Positions 59,684 through 64,000 of a stretch of 64,000 nucleotides of DNA are shown piece by piece; the first letter of the stretch is position 1, and each line of letters opens with the position of its first letter. The stretch spans positions 7,266,001 to 7,330,000 of the forward strand of contig NZ_VIWV01000001.1 in NCBI RefSeq assembly GCF_007829875.1. The letters are read 5' to 3'. The position numbers and the translations under genes were made by a program. The notes under the pieces are model-generated. The model was not told the DNA's origin, did not search any database, and was given only the letters and a program-made list of their open reading frames with translations. This DNA is from Streptomyces capillispiralis (GTDB lineage Bacteria; Actinomycetota; Actinomycetes; Streptomycetales; Streptomycetaceae).

Positions 59684-62600
59684 TGCCCGTGCCACGCACC
59701 GGGAACCACTCGAGCAGCGACCCGCATCGGTACCTGCGCGACACGCTGGCCGTCGTCCTCGGAACCGAGGTGGCTCCGAGCCGTGACGACGTGTCCCTCG
59801 TGGAGCTGGGTCTCGATTCGTTCGGCTGCGTCCAGTGGCTGCACGAGGTCAACCGGACCCTCGGGCTTTCCCTCACGGTGGCCCAGGTCTGCGGTCACCC
59901 CACGTTCCGTACGCTGTCCGCCCTGATCGAGGGCGCCATGGGAGAACAGATGAGTGCCACACCCCCTGGGTCCTCGGCCGCCCGCGGTACGTCCGCGCCG
60001 GGGCGCCCGGCCATCGCCGCGCACCTCCGCGAGAGCCTCGCGGAGGAGCTGGAGCTCGTCGCGGCGGACATCGACGACGAGGCGCCCTTCGTGGAGCTGG
60101 GCCTCGACTCGATCACCGGTGTCACCTGGACCCGGAAGCTGAACACGCACTTCCAGCTGTCACTCTCCGCGACGCAGGTCTACAGCCACCCGACGGTCGA
60201 CGACCTCGCGGACCACCTCGCCGAGCTGCTCGGTGGCGGGGGAGAGGCGCGCCCGGCCGCCGTGGCCGCGCCCGCGCCGGAGCCCGGGCCCGCGCCGGGG
60301 GCCGGGGGATCCGCCCCCGTGCCTCCGGCCGCCGCCGAGTCCGCACACGCCGCCGAGTCCGCGCTCGCCGCCTGGCTGCGGGCCAGCCTCGCCGGGGAGC
60401 TTGAGCTCGACGCGGCCGAACTGGACGACGAGGCGCCCTTCGTGGAGCTGGGGCTCGACTCGATCTCCGGCGTCACCTGGACCAGGACCCTCAACACGCA
60501 CCTTCGGCTCTCCCTGTCCGCCACCACGGTCTACGGGCACCCGACCATCAGCGACCTGGCGCGCTATCTGACGCGGGAGCACGGCGCCGCAGCCCCCGAC
60601 GCGGGGGCGGCCGCACGGCCCGGGTCCGCACCCGAGGCCGCCGCGACGCGGGTGCCCGAGTCCGCCGCCGAGCCCGAGCCCGTCCCGAGGGCCGAGCCGG
60701 CCGAGTCCCAGTCCGCCGCCGAGCCCGAGTCCGTCCTGATGTCCGAGCCCGCCGACTCCGCTGCCGAGCCCGAGTCCGGGTCCGTCCCGAAGCCCGAGCT
60801 CGCCGCCGAGCCCGAGTCCGGGCCCGTGTCGAAGTCCGAGTCCGCCGGGGCCGAGTCCGAGCCCGCCGGGGTGGCGGAGCCCGAGGCCGTCGCCGGGGCC
60901 GTGCGCGTTCCCGGCCTCGTGGACATCGCCGTCATCGGCATCTCCGGCGCGTTCCCCCGGGCGGAGAACGTCGACGCGTTCTGGCGGAACATCCTCGAAG
61001 GCCGCGACTGCATATCCGAGGTGCCCCCCTCGCGCTGGCCCGTGGAGACGTTCTACGACGAGCGGCCCGGCGTACCGGGGAAGTCCTCCAGCAAGTGGAT
61101 GGGCGTCCTGGAGCACGCGGACCGGTTCGACCCGCTCTTCTTCTCCATCTCGCCCGGCGAGGCCGCCGCCATGGACCCCCAGCAGCGCCTCCTGCTCCAG
61201 GAGAGCTGGGCCTGCGTCGAAGAGGCGGGCTACGATCCCGACGACCTCTCCGGCACCCGGTGCGGCGTCTTCATCGGCTGCTCCGTGAACGGCTACGGCG
61301 CCACGGCCGACGCGGCCGGGCTGAGCGCGCACCAGAACCTCGGCACCAACAGCGCGATCCTCGCCAGCCGTGTCTCCTACGCCCTGAACCTCAAGGGCCC
61401 CTGCCTCTCCATCGACACCTCGTGCTCGTCGTCGCTCGTGGCCCTCGCGCAAGCCTGCGACAGCCTCTGTCTCGGCGACAGCGACACCGCGCTCGCGGGC
61501 GGCGTCTGGGTCATCCCGGGCCCCGGCGTGCACGTGGCCATGAGCCAGCTGCGGGCCCTGTCGCCCGACGGCCGCTGCTACGCCTTCGACGAGCGCGCCA
61601 ACGGCTTCGTGCCGGCCGAGGGCGTCGGCGTCCTGCTCCTGAAGCGGCTCGCGGACGCGCAGGCGGACGGCGACCGGATCCACGCCGTCATCAAGGGCTG
61701 GGGCGTGAACCAGGACGGCAGGTCCAACGGCATCACGGCCCCGAACGCGGAGGCGCAGGCCCGGCTCCAGAAGCACGTGTACGACAAGTTCGGCATCGAC
61801 CCCGGTGACATCGAGCTCGTCGAGGCGCACGGCACCGGCACCGCACTCGGCGACCCCGTCGAGATCGACGGCCTCGTCGACAGCTTCACCGCGCGCACCG
61901 ACCGCCGCGGCCACTGCGCCGTCGGCTCGGTGAAGAGCAACATCGGCCACACCGCGTGCGCCGCCGGGGTGGCCGGCGTCCTCAAGGCCACCCTCGCCCT
62001 GGAGCACGCGACGCTCCCGCCGACCGCCCAGTACGAGCGCCTCAACCAGCACATCGACCTGGACGGCACGCCCTTCTACGTCAACACCCGGGCGCGCGAG
62101 TGGCGGCGCCGGAACCGGCCGCGCCTGGCCGCCGTCAGCTCCTTCGGTTACAGCGGCACGAACGCCCACGTCGTCCTGGCCGAGGCCCCCGAGGCCACCG
62201 CGGTGGCGGCGCCGGAAGGCGCCGACGGCTCCCGCCTGATCGTCCTCTCCGCCCGCACGGCCGGGCAGCTCCGGGACCGGGCGCGGCAGCTCGCCGAGCA
62301 CCTCGACGCACACCCCGGCCTGAGCCCGCGCGATCTCAGCCACACCCTGGGACGCGGCCGCAAGCACTTCCGCCACCGCCTCGCGTTCGTCGTGGACACC
62401 ACGGCGGAGGCCGCGGCGCTGCTGCGCGCCTGGCTGGAGAACGGCAGCGCGCCGTCCGCGTACACCGGTGACCACAAGCCCCGGCGTGCCGCGCGGCCGG
62501 ACGTGCGCGAGGCCCGGGAAGTGACGGACCCGGCCCGGCTGCGGACGCTCGCGCGGGAGTACGCCCAGGGCGCGGCCGTCGCGTTCGAGCTGCTGTTCGC

Positions 62601-64000
62601 GCCGGACCGGAGGCCGGCCCGGCTCTCCCTGCCCACGTACCCGTTCGCCCAGGACGCGTACTGGCTGTCCGAGGACGCCTCCACCGCGGCCGCCGACGTG
62701 CCGGAGGCCGCGGGCGACCTGCTGGCCCTCGAACCGTGCTGGACACCGCTGCCCCTGCCGCCCGCGACCGCGGACGCGGACGCGGCCGACCGGGTGGTGT
62801 GGCTCGTCGGTCCCGGAGCCGGCGCGGCGGCGAGCGCCCTGCGCACCCGGCTGCCCCGCACCGTCGTCGTGCACACGACCGACATGGCCGCGGACCGTCC
62901 GCCGGACGCCGCGTACGCCCGTCTGACCCGGGACGTACTGGGCGAGCTGCGCACCCGGATCGCCGAGGGGGACGTACCGGACGGCGGTCTCGCGCAGATC
63001 GTCGTCCTCGGTCATGGCGCCCCGGCCACCCGGGTGTTGACCGGAGTGTCCGCGCTACTGCGCACGGCCGTGCTCGAACATCCGTGGCTGAGGACCCAGC
63101 TCCTGGAGCACCTCGACCCCTTCGACGCCGCCGACGACCGGTCGGCGGACGCGCTCGCCGAAGCCGTCGAGGCGAGCGCCCGCGCCCACGCCGAGCAGCA
63201 CGTCCGGCAGCTGGGCGGCCGTCTCTCCGCGCGGCGCCTGACCGAGGCCGGGGCGCCGCCCGCGCGCGGGGCCGCCGCCTCGCCGTGGCGCGACGGCGGC
63301 GTGTACCTGATCACCGGAGGCACCGGCGGGCTCGGCCTCCACGTCGCCGGGGAACTGTCGCGCACCCTGCGAGGCGGCACGGTCGTCCTGGTGGGCCGCT
63401 CCGCCGCCGACGTCGCGCGCCCGCGCCTGGCGGCCCTCGCGCCGTCGGGCGTCACCGTCGAGTACCGGCAGGCGGACGTCACCGACCGGGACGCCGTCGA
63501 CGCGCTCGTCGCGGACGTCGTCTCCCGCCACGGCGCGCTGCGCGGCGTCGTGCACTGCGCCGGAGTCCTCCGCGACGGATACCTCGCCACCAAGCCCGAC
63601 GGCGACCTGACCGCCGTCCTGGCGCCCAAGACCACCGGCCTGGTGAACCTCGACGAGGCCACCGCGGACCAGCCCCTCGACCACCTGGTCGTCTTCTCCT
63701 CCACGGCGGCCGCGCTCGGCAGCGCCGGCCAGGGCGACTACGCCGCGGCCAACGCGTTCCTCGACACCTACGTCGAGTACCGCGCGGACCTCGCCGCCCG
63801 TGGCCTCCGGTCCGGCCGTGCGGTGTCCGTCGGCTGGCCGCTGTGGGCCGACGGCGGCATGCGCGTCGACGACGCGGCCCTCGAACGGCTGCGCGGGATC
63901 GGCGTGACGCCCCTGCCCACCGGGGCCGCACTGCGCGCCCTGACCGCCGCCGTCACGGGCGACGCCCGGCACACCCTCCTGCTGTACGGCGACCGCGAAC
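59683..64000 (+). CDS. Megasynthase C: tandem beta-branch ACPs then KS-KR (continues past window)
   Basis: 1439 residues are visible; ATG 59683 overlaps gene B's stop (TGATG). Three ACPs come first (Ser46, Ser143, Ser260). Each has Trp six residues after the Ser (DSFGCVQW, DSITGVTW, DSISGVTW), the mark of ACPs used in HMGS-type beta-branching. A ~110-residue Pro/Glu/Ser linker follows, then KS9 414-835 (Cys581 in DTSCSSSL, EAHGTGT and SNIGHT intact) and a KR from about 1000 (ITGGTGGLGL 1210, Tyr1353 in DYAAANA) that is still open at the edge. There is no DH or AT between KS and KR. The ACP triplet completes the module begun by KS8-MT-hydrolase at the end of gene B, so proteins B and C must dock. 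Confidence 0.95.
59725..60567 (+). other. ACP triplet with beta-branching Trp signature
   Basis: Three consecutive ACPs centred on Ser46, Ser143 and Ser260 of megasynthase C. ACP2 and ACP3 are near copies of each other (EAPFVELGLDSI, TWTR-LNTH). ACP1 is more divergent (VELGLDSFGCVQWLHEVN). Repeated carriers at beta-branch points are thought to raise throughput of the slow HMGS cassette reactions. Confidence 0.8.
60640..60890 (+). repeat. Imperfect Pro/Glu/Ser repeats in megasynthase C linker
   Basis: Repeats of the type gccgccgagcccgagtc encode variants of SAAEPES, AAEPESGSV, AAEPESGPV. They form a long, acidic, probably flexible linker between the ACP triplet and KS9. Confidence 0.8.

Overview
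The window looks like a Streptomyces (or close relative) chromosome segment. Support comes from the very high G+C, strong GC bias at third codon positions, GTG starts, a 'conservon' signalling operon, a DUF6415-like protein and NsdA/XRE-type TPR regulators. It has two halves: ordinary and accessory chromosomal genes (1 to about 20,600), and the start of a very large trans-AT polyketide/non-ribosomal peptide (PKS/NRPS) gene cluster (20,752 to beyond 64,000).

Left part, mostly minus strand: a near-complete acyl-CoA dehydrogenase gene cut by the window edge, a GAF-domain protein, then a conservon read right to left (sensor-kinase-like CvnA, roadblock CvnB, DUF742 CvnC, GTPase CvnD). A GH15 glycosidase lies just upstream on the same strand. 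After it come two small proteins (DUF6415-like and a one-helix peptide), a TPR regulator, a TrmO/TsaA-type methyltransferase, an anti-sigma-type ATPase divergent from an XRE/TPR regulator, and CutA.

From 12.2 to 17.6 kb is an accessory patch. It has a mostly gene-poor stretch with a 14-bp-stem hairpin, a small HTH/excisionase-like gene overlapping a tyrosine integrase, a strong terminator next to what looks like the severed 3' end of a foreign or host gene (a candidate att site), and two membrane-anchored Mrr-type nuclease genes, the second frameshifted. From 17.8 to 20.1 kb an XRE/MmyB regulator is divergent from a SnoaL-like protein and an NmrA-like oxidoreductase. A degraded IS5-type transposase fragment marks the border with the biosynthetic cluster.

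The cluster begins with a type II thioesterase and a discrete amidase (minus strand), divergent from three translationally coupled megasynthase genes on the plus strand. No module contains an AT domain. Gene A (4751 aa): GNAT-ACP / KS-DH-KR-ACP / KS-KR-ACP / KS0-DH-ACP / KS-ACP. Gene B (7341 aa): C-A(Gly)-PCP / KS-DH-KR-MT-ACP-ACP / KS-ACP / C-A(Gly)-PCP / KS-KR-ACP / KS-MT-alpha/beta-hydrolase. Gene C (open at the right edge): ACP-ACP-ACP / KS-KR... The three tandem ACPs each carry the Trp associated with HMGS-type beta-branching. The predicted early chain is acetyl, two C=C units, a beta-keto (or trans-processed) unit, Gly, an alpha-methylated unit, another unreduced unit, a second Gly, a hydroxyl unit, then a beta-branch.

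The most unusual point is the methyltransferase plus alpha/beta-hydrolase pair. It lies between the beta-branching KS (end of gene B) and the ACP triplet (start of gene C), inside an assembly line that plainly continues. I know of no standard module with this layout. I could not match the whole assembly line to a named compound.
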